Part shown: in pieces, positions 38,571 to 48,493 of the stretch
Position numbering within the stretch: the stretch's first letter is position 1
Layout of the letters: every line of letters begins with the position of its first letter
NCBI GenBank assembly: GCA_052258065.1
Contig: JBQQPY010000002.1
Span: 868,001 to 932,000 of the forward strand
DNA: 64,000 nt
Origin: JBQQPY01 sp052258065
Lineage (GTDB): Bacteria > Pseudomonadota > Gammaproteobacteria > Enterobacterales > Enterobacteriaceae
Direction: 5' to 3'
Notes under the pieces: model-generated
Databases searched by the model: none
What the model saw: the letters and a program-made list of their open reading frames with translations, nothing else
What the model was told of the DNA's origin: nothing
Translations under genes and position numbers: made by a program

Positions 38571-39905
38571 TTAATTTACATTGCACGCTTCGTGAATTTC
38601 GCTTGAAAATAAGCATTTCACCTCAGACAGACCGTTGAATGGCGCACGGCCACCCAGAGTTTCTTCGATACGAATCAGCTGGTTATATTTAGCCAGGCGG
38701 TCAGAACGGCACATTGAACCCGTTTTAATCTGGCCAGCCGCAGTCCCCACCGCTAAGTCGGCAATAGTTGCGTCTTCAGTTTCTCCGGAACGGTGAGAAA
38801 TGATGGTGGTGTAACCGGCACCCTTCGCCATCTTGATTGCCGCCAACGTTTCGGTCAGCGAGCCAATCTGGTTAAATTTAATAAGGATAGAATTAGCGAT
38901 ACCCTTGTCGATACCTTCTTTCAGGATTTTGGTATTGGTAACGAACAGATCGTCGCCTACCAGCTGGATTTTTTCGCCCAGAACTTTAGTCTGGTAAGCA
39001 AAACCGTCCCAGTCGGATTCGCTCAGGCCATCTTCAATCGAAACGATAGGATATTGTTTGATTAGGGCTTCTAAGTAATGAGTGAACTCTTGCGAAGTAA
39101 AAGTTTTTTTCTCGCCTTTCAGGTTGTAGTTTCCAGTAGACTTCTCAAAAAATTCAGAGGCCGCACAGTCTATCGCCAGGGTAATGTCCTTACCCAGCAC
39201 ATAACCAGCTTTCTCAACCGCTTCCTTGATAGCGGACAGCGCCGCGGCGTTAGATTCCAGGTCAGGCGCATAGCCACCCTCGTCACCCACGGCGGTATTC
39301 ATCTCTTTGCTTTTTAGAACTTTAGCCAGATTCTGGAACACTTCAGAGCCCATACGCACCGCTTCTTTAACGGTTTTCGCACCAACCGGCTGGATCATGA
39401 ATTCCTGGATGTCGAGCTTGTTATCAGCGTGTTTACCGCCATTGATAATATTGATCATCGGCAGCGGCATAGAGAATTTGCCTGGGGTACCGTTCATCTC
39501 CGCGATATGCTCATATAAAGGCATGCCTTTAGAGGCGGCGGCAGCTTTGGCAGCGGCGAGCGAAACGGCCAGAATGGCATTAGCGCCAAGCTTAGACTTG
39601 TTTTCGGTACTATCCAGCTTGATCATGGTGTTATCCAGTACGGCTTGATCTTTGGCATCTTTACCGGTCAGAGCCTGCGCGATGGGGCCATTCACTGCGT
39701 TAACTGCTTTCGTGACACCCTTGCCTAGGAAACGAGCTTTATCGCCGTCACGCAGCTCCAGTGCTTCATGCGATCCGGTAGAGGCGCCCGAAGGCGCGGC
39801 AGCTAGACCAACGAAACCGCCCTCCAGGTGTACTTCTGCTTCTACAGTTGGGTTTCCGCGGGAGTCAATGATTTCACGGCCAATGACTTTTACAATTTTG
39901 GACAT
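38571..39905 (-). CDS. eno: Enolase
   Basis: Enolase is the glycolytic enzyme converting 2-phosphoglycerate to phosphoenolpyruvate; in E. coli it is also part of the RNA degradosome. I chose the ATG at 39905 (MSKIVKVIGREIIDSRGNPT) by homology, giving 444 residues. The metal and active-site regions SIEDGLSESDWDGF, KFNQIGSLTETLAAI and SHRSGETEDATIADLAVGTA are intact. The C-terminus is odd. After NGLSEVK the usual GQA-stop is replaced by a longer tail (CLFSSEIHEACNVN), so the protein is about 12 residues longer than E. coli (432), which suggests a late frameshift or stop loss. It lies downstream of pyrG as in E. coli. Confidence 0.95.
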   Translation of the reverse strand: MSKIVKVIGREIIDSRGNPTVEAEVHLEGGFVGLAAAPSGASTGSHEALELRDGDKARFLGKGVTKAVNAVNGPIAQALTGKDAKDQAVLDNTMIKLDSTENKSKLGANAILAVSLAAAKAAAASKGMPLYEHIAEMNGTPGKFSMPLPMINIINGGKHADNKLDIQEFMIQPVGAKTVKEAVRMGSEVFQNLAKVLKSKEMNTAVGDEGGYAPDLESNAAALSAIKEAVEKAGYVLGKDITLAIDCAASEFFEKSTGNYNLKGEKKTFTSQEFTHYLEALIKQYPIVSIEDGLSESDWDGFAYQTKVLGEKIQLVGDDLFVTNTKILKEGIDKGIANSILIKFNQIGSLTETLAAIKMAKGAGYTTIISHRSGETEDATIADLAVGTAAGQIKTGSMCRSDRLAKYNQLIRIEETLGGRAPFNGLSEVKCLFSSEIHEACNVN

Positions 39906-39987
39906 TCGTATTTCCTTAGTATAAGTTACAATAGAATTTCTGAAGGGCTGTCCGACACTATTCTGCCACCCTGCCGCCACATGTTTT

Positions 39988-41625
39988 TTATTTCTTTAGC
40001 CGTTTTTGGTAATCGCCTGCGGCTTTGACGAATCCCGTGAACAATGGATGACCATCACGGGGCGTCGAGGTAAACTCTGGGTGAAACTGGCTGGCAACAA
40101 ACCACGGATGATCCGGATATTCAATAATTTCCACCAGCTTATTATCTCCTGACCAGCCGGCAACGAGCAACCCGGCACCTTCAAGGGGCTTCAGCAGCAT
40201 ATTGTTAACTTCATAGCGATGTCGATGGCGTTCCATGATAGTGGCCTCGCCGTACAACGCGCGCGCTAGGCTACCTTCAGCTAGATGGCAAGGCTGTTTG
40301 CCGAGGCGCATCGTGCTGCCCAAGTCACTTTTCTCGCTGCGCGTTTCTAAATTGCCTTTCTCATCTCGCCATTCGATGATAAGTGCTACCACCGGATACT
40401 TACAGTTTGACACAAATTCGGTGGAGTTGGCATCTTGCATTCCAGCTACATGGCGAGCGAATTCGATTAATGCTACCTGCATGCCTAGGCAGATGCCTAG
40501 GTACGGGATCTTTTGCTCGCGGGCGTATTGCGCTGTTAGAATTTTACCTTCCACTCCTCGATAGCCGAAGCCACCAGGGGTAAGGATGGCGTCTAAATCA
40601 TTCAATATTTCAACACCGCGGGTTTCAATATCTTGAGAATCAATCAAGCGGATATTCACCATCAGACGATTTTTAAGTCCGGCGTGTTTCAGAGCTTCTA
40701 TAACTGACTTATAGGCATCCGGTAATTTGATATATTTACCGACCATACCAATGGTCACCTCACCGATCGGATTTGCCTGCTGGTAAATTACCCGCTCCCA
40801 TTCTGAAAGATCCGCGTCAGGACAGTTTAAGCTAAATCGTTTACAAATATAATCATCCAGCCCTTGCGATTTCAATAGCGACGGGATTTTATAAATTGAA
40901 TCAACATTTTTAAGCGAAATTACCGCCTTTTCCGATACATTACAGAATAAAGCAATTTTCGCCCGCTCGCTGTTTGGCACTGAGCGATCGGAACGACATA
41001 TCAATACGTCAGGCTGAATACCAATAGACAGCAGCTCTTTCACAGAATGCTGGGTCGGCTTGGTTTTTACCTCCCCAGAGGTAGCCATATACGGCACTAA
41101 GGTCAAATGTATGTAAAGGGTGTGCTCGCGTCTAACTTCCACCGCCATTTGGCGAATGGCCTCTAGAAATGGCAAAGATTCAATATCTCCTACCGTTCCG
41201 CCAATTTCTACGAGTACCACATCATGGCCTTCGCCCCCTTCAATAATGCGTTCTTTAATGACGTTAGTAATATGTGGAATGACTTGAATGGTCGCGCCTA
41301 GATAGTCGCCGCGGCGCTCTTTGCAAAGCACGTCAGAATAAATTTGGCCGGTGGTGAAGTTATTGCGCCGCGACATTTTGGTACGGATAAAGCGCTCATA
41401 GTGACCTAAATCCAAATCCGTTTCAGCGCCATCTTCGGTTACAAAAACCTCGCCGTGTTGGATGGGACTCATGGTACCCGGATCCACATTGATGTAGGGA
41501 TCCAGCTTCATGATAGTAACGTTAAGAGACCGGGCTTCGAGAATGGCGGCCAGCGAGGCTGCGGCAATGCCTTTACCCAAGGAAGAGACGACCCCGCCGG
41601 TTATAAAAATATAGTTTGTTATCAT
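39988..41625 (-). CDS. pyrG: CTP synthase
   Basis: CTP synthase makes CTP from UTP, ATP and glutamine. The protein has 545 residues, the same as E. coli. The N-terminal synthase domain opens MITNYIFITGGVVSSLGKGI (the P-loop-like GGVVSSLGKG). The C-terminal class I glutamine amidotransferase domain has its nucleophile in the GICLGMQ motif (Cys at about 379) and the FHPEF motif with the catalytic His/Glu near 515-517. It starts at an ATG at 41625 and precedes eno by about 80 bp, so the two are probably cotranscribed. The usual upstream mazG is gone. Confidence 0.97.
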   Translation of the reverse strand: MITNYIFITGGVVSSLGKGIAAASLAAILEARSLNVTIMKLDPYINVDPGTMSPIQHGEVFVTEDGAETDLDLGHYERFIRTKMSRRNNFTTGQIYSDVLCKERRGDYLGATIQVIPHITNVIKERIIEGGEGHDVVLVEIGGTVGDIESLPFLEAIRQMAVEVRREHTLYIHLTLVPYMATSGEVKTKPTQHSVKELLSIGIQPDVLICRSDRSVPNSERAKIALFCNVSEKAVISLKNVDSIYKIPSLLKSQGLDDYICKRFSLNCPDADLSEWERVIYQQANPIGEVTIGMVGKYIKLPDAYKSVIEALKHAGLKNRLMVNIRLIDSQDIETRGVEILNDLDAILTPGGFGYRGVEGKILTAQYAREQKIPYLGICLGMQVALIEFARHVAGMQDANSTEFVSNCKYPVVALIIEWRDEKGNLETRSEKSDLGSTMRLGKQPCHLAEGSLARALYGEATIMERHRHRYEVNNMLLKPLEGAGLLVAGWSGDNKLVEIIEYPDHPWFVASQFHPEFTSTPRDGHPLFTGFVKAAGDYQKRLKK

Positions 41626-41829
41626 GCTAAACCTGAGACATTATTTGATAACAGCCTACTATCTTTCTTTGCCACATATTGGGTGTCGGCTGTAGTCATT
41701 TTTAAGTTGGTTGGGTATTGAAATGGAATAACTAGGATGGGCAAATAGTATACTTCAATTTTCATTGCGCTACAAATATTCGTTTTTCCACCAACCCCTG
41801 GCGACCATGGAGCATACCGGCCGATGAGG

Positions 41830-42065
41830 TGATTGTTAACTTATTAAAGAAGACTCATTCCTAAGAGGAATGCACGAAATACATAGCAAAAACACTCAAA
41901 TACAACTTGATTAGGCATCTGACCAGTCAAGCTTAAGCTACACTGGGAATAGACATTTTAAGTGGATACATTCTTTACTGAAGAATATCAAAAACACCAT
42001 AATAGGAACTTACTATACAATTTATGGCGAAAATACACTTCGTTATCTAGTATCGCCAGATGTAT
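41830..42065 (+). mobile_element. IS1595 (ISXO2-like) remnant, best-preserved segment
   Basis: The + strand reads YTGNRHFKWIHSLLKNIKNT then IIGTYYTIYGENTLRYLV without a stop. It aligns with the IS1595 pattern WVHT.I.NLK..I.GTYHGVS..HL..YLDEF. The left edge (ATTCCTAAGAGGAATGCACG) also recurs beside rpoS. Confidence 0.65.
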
Positions 42066-42965
42066 TAAATAACGGATAAAGATACCAAATCTTGATACGA
42101 ATATTATCAATAGTACAATGCTAATCGATCTTGGCGTTTATTTAGTCGCGTTGTTTTTTTAAAGCAATGATTTCACTTCTAAAAATTTAAGTATTAGCGC
42201 ATCAGCACATTAAATTCCGCTATGTTTAACCAACTATCATCTTTAGATGCATGAGCAAATTAAAAATGATTCCATAAAACCTTGCCCTAATCTTCCGAAA
42301 TACAATGAACCTGGTCCATGAATTTCGAGCTTCTCCATGACCCGCATGCTTTAGTGTATGTAAGAATATTTTATTGAGATATTTTTAAAAAAATAACCCT
42401 AATTAATCCTATTGTTATACTCAGTTATTTTAGTTAGCCGGCGACTCACCAACAGCTCTCTAGCCATGAATAAATTACACACCCCTACTGTTTATATTCA
42501 TAATTCTCTTAAGAAGGTTTGAGACTTCAGCAGCAGCCTAACGCGTGTGTGTCTGGTCAATTGAGAAGCGGTTTAATCCACGCTAACTACCGGATGCATT
42601 GGGTCATAGAGCCAATGATATCAATCCAGCGCGTTCTCTATAGCCGCAATGCATTCGGCATCGATTTCTGGCCGGATGGCGCAGCCGATCTTCGTCTACG
42701 CTTTCGCATGGGGCTTACTGTTTTACGCAAGATTATTGCGACGCATTAGAGTTCTATAGCTTTATCGGCAAGCAGTTGCAAGAACACAAGCGATTATTGA
42801 TACCACCGTCTTGCACTGCTGCGTTTTACGATGTCACGGCAAAACTTGCAGCCAAAAAGGCGAGCGCTATCTCAGCTTTACCTACTGGCGTTAAACTCAC
42901 TAGGCGCTTTTAAACATGCTGGAGACTGTTGGAAGAAATAGTGCTGGTGAAAACCTTATCAACCT
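42065..42965 (-). mobile_element. IS630 family remnant, C-terminal to middle
   Basis: The C-terminal end (42080-42290) is followed by decayed middle segments to about 42960. On the - strand about 42700-42900 corresponds to the LQLLADKA and ISHETVR regions seen in the copy at 60900. It is head to head with the next copy. Confidence 0.6.
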
Positions 42966-42969
42966 GCAC

Positions 42970-43500
42970 AGGCGCGCTCTAGTGTCTTAACACGTAAAGC
43001 TGCAGTATCTGCAGCCATATCTGAAGAAATCGCTCAAATAGAGAAGTGGGAAAATAGATTATTACCCTCACGTCGGGGAAAAGAACCAAGAGAGAAACAT
43101 TAGTCAGCAAGAGCTTTTATGCCACAGAAAAAAGTTATGAATGCATTGATTTTGTTAAAGAACGTGTAAAGCCATCGAGTGGCGAAGAGTTAGCGAAGAT
43201 TTGACAAATAGGTGCCGGCAAAATCGATTAGGTCAAGCCTTGTTGTGTTGAAGAAGAGCTTAAGGCGGTCCTGAGCTATAAAGCGAGCAAACTGATGCAT
43301 GACCGCTGCATTGTCGATCATTATGCCGCAGCGTATTTAATTGCACTACTCTACAGCGAGACACGAGAGAACCAGCGAAAGTAGAGTTTAAAACTACTTG
43401 CCGATAACGCTACGCCACTGCAATGCATCAAAACAATCTCGCGTGAAACAGTAAGACAAAGACTAAAAACCACAGATGAAGATCGGCTAGAGCGCATTTT
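42970..43500 (+). mobile_element. IS630 family remnant, N-terminal half
   Basis: The + strand reads YASEYLIALLYS-type text as VDHYAAAYLIALLYSETREN, then SLKLLADNATPLQCIKTISR, ETVRQRLKTTDEDRLERIL. The front part is decayed (GEELAKI, then KPCCVEEELKAVLSYKASKL). It aligns with the IS630 segment ..AHLIALSCSEPPEG..RWSLRLLADK. It is inverted relative to the copy on its left. Confidence 0.65.
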
Positions 43501-43504
43501 ATCT

Positions 43505-43885
43505 ATCTTAGTTTATTAAATCGCTATTCATCTATATGCTATGGCTAATTTTTCTCTGCAATCTAAATGGCGCATTTTTACAGTGAGAACTGCAGATCGT
43601 GAATAATCAGATTGATTGAGACAAATAGATAATTTGTCTACTGATAAAGTTGATGTTGTGTCAGAAGCTCTTGCATACTAAAGATGTAATTCTGCTTTAT
43701 CTTCTACCTTGTTCAGCGGATTGAAATCTTATCGAAATTGCGTTTCTAGCCTGGAGTCACTAATAAAAAAGCTATAGAAAAAACCGTTTATTCGCCATAG
43801 AACGCAATCGCTTAAGCTATTGAGTGAATTTCCCATAAAGATTTCTAGAATTTTTTCTCAGCGGGATATAAACCGGAATAGAAAG
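43505..43885 (+). repeat. Unclassified repeat R1, reference copy
   Basis: About 380 bp aligns end to end with 13190-13560 (reversed). It starts TATCTTAGTTTATTAAATCG and ends CAGCGGGATATAAACCGGAA. Parts recur at 2640, 10190 and 23330. No open frame matches a transposase I know. It could be a decayed IS of another family or a non-autonomous element. Confidence 0.5.
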
Positions 43886-44003
43886 AAAGTGCTCTAGCGC
43901 CATAGATAGACTCACAGTAAAGCAGCAAACCCTTACGATAAAGGCAACTCGTAGCTGCACCGCGGGAATAGGCGCGCACAGCCGCCTAAGAAAATAACGC
44001 AGT
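43885..44003 (-). other. Possible purE position, not recognisable
   Basis: purE follows lpxH in E. coli. The short open text here (RLRYFLRRLCAPIPAVQLRV in one frame) shows no match to PurE that I can defend. purE is either deleted or eroded beyond recognition. Confidence 0.35.
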
Positions 44004-44735
44004 CTACGCTTGATCTCGGCCGCCGAAAGGGAACTCATGCAGCGTGATGCCTTGAGCCGTAACCTCAATAGCCGAACCCTGCTGGTGCCAAGCACCGAGC
44101 ACTGCGCGGTAGCGATCCCCGGGCAGGACATGAATCGCCAGTCGGTGGGTGTGCCCATGGATCATTACCGTCGCGCCGGTCTGCGCCAGCACCGTCATGA
44201 CTGCCTGCGCGTTGACGTCTATAATATCGTCGACTTTCTCTGCGTTGGCGCGTAGGCTATTCGCGCGCATCCTATCGGCGATGCCCAGGCGAAACCGCAA
44301 CGGCTGGGATAAAAACAGCCGCTGCAGCCAGCGTTGATTCACCAGGCGGCGAAAACGCTGGTAATCGCCATCCTTCGTACACAGCGTGTCGCCATGCAAT
44401 ATCACGATCCGAAGCCCATCAAGCTGCATAACCTGCTGCACGGGCAGCAGCGTCATACCGCACGCTCTAGCATAGCGCTGACCGAGCAGGAAATCACGGT
44501 TACCCTGAATAAAATAGCAGGAAATACCGCGCTGATATAGCGCCTGCAGCGCAAGGGCGATCTCGTGATACAGCGGATTGGGATCGTCATCGCCTATCCA
44601 TACCTCAAACAAGTCGCCAAGAATATACAATGCTTGAGCGGCAATAACGCGGGTACGTAAAAAATGGAGAAATCCGGCGGTAATCGCCGGCTCCTGTGCG
44701 CAAAGGTGAATATCCGCGACAAACCATGTTGACAT
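44004..44735 (-). CDS. lpxH: UDP-2,3-diacylglucosamine diphosphatase LpxH
   Basis: LpxH is the fourth enzyme of lipid A synthesis. It hydrolyses UDP-2,3-diacylglucosamine to lipid X at the inner membrane. The protein has 243 residues (240 in E. coli). The metallophosphoesterase motifs are complete: D-x-H in FVADIHLC, GDLFEVWIGDDDPNP, GNRDFLLG, HGDTLCTKD and HGHTHR. The ATG start is 11 bp from the end of the ppiB remnant. Retention implies that the cell still makes lipid A. Confidence 0.95.
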   Translation of the reverse strand: MSTWFVADIHLCAQEPAITAGFLHFLRTRVIAAQALYILGDLFEVWIGDDDPNPLYHEIALALQALYQRGISCYFIQGNRDFLLGQRYARACGMTLLPVQQVMQLDGLRIVILHGDTLCTKDGDYQRFRRLVNQRWLQRLFLSQPLRFRLGIADRMRANSLRANAEKVDDIIDVNAQAVMTVLAQTGATVMIHGHTHRLAIHVLPGDRYRAVLGAWHQQGSAIEVTAQGITLHEFPFGGRDQA

Positions 44736-44745
44736 GCGGATAGAG

Positions 44746-45225
44746 TTACTCGGCGACTCTCACATGACTAATGATTACATGTTCTTTCGGTACGCCGCAA
44801 TGCATCCCCCTGCGATCGGTAGCGCAGTCTTTGATTTTATCTACTACATCCAGACAATCTGTCACTTGTTCAAATATAGAATATCCCCAGCCATCAGAAT
44901 GCTCAAAGCAAAAATTCAGAAATTCATTATCCACTACGTTGCTAAAAAAATGCGCGATGGCGGCATTCGGATCGTTGGCAAAGGCTATCGCCAACTTACT
45001 GCGCTTGTTTTTTAGACTATTATTGGCTTTGTTTTTGACTGACACCTGGCTATCCTTTTTTCTGTGCGGGGGAGAAAGTGGCCGCCTTGAATCATAAAAC
45101 TATTAATCAGGCGATGGAAAATAGTATTTTCATAAAACTCGCTACGGCAATAATTAAAAAAATCTTCAACGGTTAACGACGCTTTTTCGGCAAGAGTTTG
45201 GATCGCGACATGCTGTGATTAGCAT
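44746..45225 (-). pseudogene. ppiB: Peptidyl-prolyl isomerase B (cyclophilin), frameshifted
   Basis: The last ~95 codons are well conserved: AHFFSNVVDNEFLNFCFEHS, GWGYSIFEQVTDCLDVVDKI, KDCATDRRGMHCGVPKEHVI. The front half lies in another frame (SLTVEDFFNYCRSEFYENTI, then FHRLINSFMIQGGHF), with the frameshift at about 45050. The extreme N-terminus (VTFHTNHGDIVI in E. coli) is not visible. Cytosolic cyclophilin activity is therefore lost. It sits in the E. coli order ppiB-lpxH. Confidence 0.88.
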
Positions 45226-45239
45226 GCAAAGTAACTATA

Positions 45240-45600
45240 TTTAATATCCTGAAAGTTTGATAAATAGTATCTATACAGATTTATCAGGTGCAATGCACTC
45301 CAGCACGGTGATATTATCAAACCCGCCGTAAGCAGTAGTTGCACTAAAATGCTATCCAGGCGAAGATCGGCGCTCAGCCGATCAATCAGCGCTAGTGATT
45401 CCATATCCGTGCTCGATAAAACATTGGACATGAGATAAAACCTACGTCTTCAGAGGCTTTGCGCTTGCTGAAAACATAAATTTGCGAGACGGAATCGCCG
45501 CTAACTAGTACCACTGCCAGTCCTGGCGCGCCTGCCTGCTTTAAGACGTTCCTGCACCGAGGAAGCTACTGCACTCTGTAGAAAAGTTTTACAGTATAAT
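45240..45600 (-). pseudogene. folD: Partial duplicate of folD, degenerate
   Basis: About 300 bp (clear from 45280 to 45585) matches the front part of the intact folD at about 49020-49330. Identical runs include TTTATCAGGTGCAATGC and GCGCTTGCTGAAAACATAAA, and the inferred text DRLSADLRLDSILVQL parallels DQLNTDRRLDGILVQL. It covers roughly codons 10-115 and carries frameshifts. It lies on the other side of cysS from the real folD and in the same orientation, so it looks like the leftover of a segmental duplication. Confidence 0.85.
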
Positions 45601-45689
45601 TCTGAAATAGACTTAGCTTTCACATCTCAGAAGGTGGTATCGTTATCTTTTAAGAAATTTAAGTTTAATTTTTATTAAACTTTTATATA

Positions 45690-46625
45690 CAGCAATAGAG
45701 TTTCACTACCTAATACTTATTAACGGAGTGTTACTGCCTAATGCTGATTGAGGAAATTCCTGATAATAGAAGCAGACATAGCGGCACAGTATGATCTTAA
45801 GCTCTTTATCGGCATCCAAACAATCGCTTTGCAGCACATCTTCTATATGCCCACTAAATCGCTCGACCACACCATTCTTTTTTAGATGCATCGGCAGGCC
45901 AAAAACGGTCTTCCATATCAAGCTATGCAGATAAACAGTCGCATTCAACTCCCTAGTAGTGAAGGGTTGTCTCAGGCTAAAAAACGATCTGTAAATTCTT
46001 TGCCATTGTCTGTAATGCCTCGATGCATAACGATGGGATAGGCTCGACTAAGATTACGCAAGAAAGGAGATACACTAGCTGCAGCCTTGGCTTTGTAGAG
46101 ATGGATAAAAACTTATCAAGTTGCTTAGGCTATGCAGGCAACCAGGATCATAGTTTTTAAACGCCTTGTACTTTGGTTTTTGTTCTTTTTTCTTCCTCTT
46201 GCGCAAGACCCCTAATGAATGCCTACGTAAACAGCCAGCCGGGCCAGATTGAGATACAACAGGTTTCAATAATTCACATACAAACGCTAACAGGTTATGT
46301 AGTCGGGAGAAAGCGTCTTCTACAGGGAAGCGGCCACTGTATTCTGAGCAGGCGACAGCATCATCTGTAAAAGATAGCGTCATCTGTAAAAGATAAGGAT
46401 TATGACTATGATCCTGAACACTATCTCGTTTTGATCATTTAGAAACGGTTAGTTTATAGATGCCATAACGCTTAGCCAAATTAGATGCGGGCTCTTTGCC
46501 TGTCTAAAAAGCAGCTCTGATTTTAGATATTATAGTTTCCTGAATATGGAGCCTAATCATCATAGTGTTTTGCCCTCAACTATATTTCTTAGTAGCGATC
46601 TTCCCATGAATAAGACTGTGCGACG
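45690..46625 (-). mobile_element. IS481 family remnant, nearly complete
   Basis: On the - strand it starts near 46560 (MIRLHIQETIISKIRAAF). It continues through AFSRLHNLLAFVCELLKPVV, CLRRHSLGVLRKRKKKEQKP and KYKAFKNYDPGCLH, then the catalytic region. It ends with the open frame NGVVERFSGHIEDVLQSDCL, RYVCFYYQEFPQSALGSNTP (45706-45948). It is the most legible IS481 copy here, but frameshifts and stops keep it inactive. Confidence 0.75.
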
Positions 46626-46824
46626 AAGGTCTATATAATAATCTGGGACAAAACACTTAATAGCGGTCCTTGCACCTGAATACAGCGCTGTACCCAGCGT
46701 GGGGAATTCCACGGCATAGCCTTGCAATAGCCGCGGCTTCAGGGTTCAATATCCCTGTAAGGTTTATTCACCTTTACTACTAGCACTCTATACGCGTAAT
46801 CCGCAGACATATGGAATGATTTTA

Positions 46825-48210
46825 ATGCTAAAGATTTTTAACACATTGACACGCCGAAAAGAAGAATTTAAACCTATTCATGCTGGTAAAGTCGGTATGT
46901 ATGTGTGCGGCATCACCGTGTATGACCTGTGCCACATCGGCCATGGACGCACTTTCGTTGCTTTCGACGTCGTTACCCGCTATCTACGCTATCGCGGCTA
47001 TGAGGTCAATTATGTCCGGAATATAACCGACATTGAAGATAAAATTATCCGCCGTGCAGATGAAAATGGCGAGCTCTTTCATAAGCTTACTAATCGAATG
47101 ATTAGAGAGATGCATCATGATTTTGCCAAGCTGAATATCTTGCCTCCCAACCATGAACCACGCGCCACGCAGTATATGAACGCGATTATTGAACTGGTGA
47201 GGCAGCTTCTCCTCAGAGAAGCTGCCTATGTGGCTCATAACGGTGATGTGATGTTTGCCGTAGATAGCGATAGCGATTATGGCCTGTTATCACAGCAGGA
47301 TCTGACCCAGCTGCAGGCCGGCACTCGCATCGAAACAGCCGAAGTAAAACGTAACCCCCTAGACTTCGTGCTATGGAAAATGTCTAAGCGAGGCGAACCG
47401 AGTTGGCCATCACCATGGGGCGACGGCCGGCCAGGCTGGCACATTGAGTGTTCGGCCATCAACAACCGGCAGCTTGGTCATCATTTCGATATCCACGGCG
47501 GCGGTGCTGACCTGATTTTTCCGCATCATGAAAATGAAATCGCGCAGTCTACCTGCGCCCACGATGGTCCTTATGTCAATATTTGGATGCACGCCGGAAT
47601 GGTGATGGTCGATCGAGAGAAGATGTCTAAATCGCTAGGCAATTTTTTTACCGTACGCGACGTCCTGCGCTATTACAAGGCTGAAACGGTGCGCTATTTT
47701 CTTATGTCCAGCCACTATCGCAGCCAACTTAATTACAGTGAAGAAAATCTCAAACAAGGGCAGGCCGCGCTTGAACGCCTGTATACCGCTCTGCGCGGCA
47801 CTAATGCTTTAGCCTCTCCTACCGACAGTGAAAACTTTGTCGCGCAGTTTACCGCGGCGATGGATGATGACTTTAATACCCCGAAAGCTTATTCTATCCT
47901 CTTTAAAATTGCCCGCGAGGTGAACCGTCTGAAAAGCGAGCAGCCGGCAGCGGCGCCGGGCATGGCAGCAACGTTACGCCAGCTGGCCGGCGTGCTGGGG
48001 CTACTTGAGCAGGATCCCGCCGCCTTTCTGCAGCAGGACAGTGGTAGTAACGCGGATCAAGATACCGCGATAATCGCGTTAATTCAAAAGCGCAACGACG
48101 CACGCAAGGCAGGGCAGTGGGCACTAGCAGATAAAATCCGAGATAAGCTTACCGCGCTGGGCATTGTGCTGAAAGATAACCCCGAGAGTACGACTTGGCG
48201 CCGCCGTTGA
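46825..48210 (+). CDS. cysS: Cysteinyl-tRNA synthetase
   Basis: This class I synthetase charges tRNA-Cys. I prefer the ATG at 46825 (MLKIFNTLTRRKEEFKPIHA), matching E. coli and giving 461 residues; the frame opens three codons earlier. Zn ligands are present: Cys in MYVCGITVYD, Cys in GWHIECSA, and the His/Glu pair in FPHHENEIAQ. The ATP signatures are HIGHGR and MSKSLGNFF. The C-terminal DALR/anticodon part ends STTWRRR. Spacing and order (ppiB/lpxH on one side, ybcJ/folD on the other) follow E. coli. Confidence 0.97.
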   Translation: MLKIFNTLTRRKEEFKPIHAGKVGMYVCGITVYDLCHIGHGRTFVAFDVVTRYLRYRGYEVNYVRNITDIEDKIIRRADENGELFHKLTNRMIREMHHDFAKLNILPPNHEPRATQYMNAIIELVRQLLLREAAYVAHNGDVMFAVDSDSDYGLLSQQDLTQLQAGTRIETAEVKRNPLDFVLWKMSKRGEPSWPSPWGDGRPGWHIECSAINNRQLGHHFDIHGGGADLIFPHHENEIAQSTCAHDGPYVNIWMHAGMVMVDREKMSKSLGNFFTVRDVLRYYKAETVRYFLMSSHYRSQLNYSEENLKQGQAALERLYTALRGTNALASPTDSENFVAQFTAAMDDDFNTPKAYSILFKIAREVNRLKSEQPAAAPGMAATLRQLAGVLGLLEQDPAAFLQQDSGSNADQDTAIIALIQKRNDARKAGQWALADKIRDKLTALGIVLKDNPESTTWRRR

Positions 48211-48214
48211 CGGC

Positions 48215-48451
48215 AGAAGCAGACGTCGGTCCCAAAACAGTTCGGCAGAGGTTGGCTATATTACACCACTGCCAGCGACTCATTTCGTTCTTGTTAGCTG
48301 CTAACCGACGTAGGCTACCCCGCCGTCCTGCGACAATCTTACAACGCTGGCGGGTCTTGACATCACCTTTTGCCACGACACAACCTTTATAAATGCCAAG
48401 CTTGGGCGCAAGCCCACTATCGCACCAGCCCGAAATCTTCAAAGATTGCAT
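48215..48451 (-). pseudogene. ybcJ: YbcJ RNA-binding (S4-like) protein, eroded
   Basis: From an ATG at 48451 the - strand reads MQSLKISGWCDSGLAPKLGI, YKGCVVAKGDVKTRQRCKIV, AGRRGSLRRLA. It follows E. coli YbcJ (LLKLEGWSESGAQAKIAIAEG.VKVDGAVETRKRCKIVAGQTVSF). The first ~14 residues are lost behind a stop. The last residues shift frame and the reading runs on over the cysS 3' end. A shortened protein cannot be excluded, but a pseudogene is more likely. Confidence 0.7.
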
Positions 48452-48493
48452 AACGTGAGATAGGGTTTCCCTTCAGGCAAAATATCGTGATCG

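Noticed and set aside
43885..44003. purE pseudogene after lpxH
   Set aside because: It is expected from gene order, but no PurE motif could be read.
45706..45948. A possible intact small gene on the - strand
   Set aside because: It is the C-terminal frame of an IS481 transposase remnant.
46690..46780. A tRNA T-arm-like hairpin (CAGGGTTCAATATCCCTG) upstream of cysS
   Set aside because: No acceptor, D or anticodon arm could be fitted around it, so I did not call a tRNA or a T-box.
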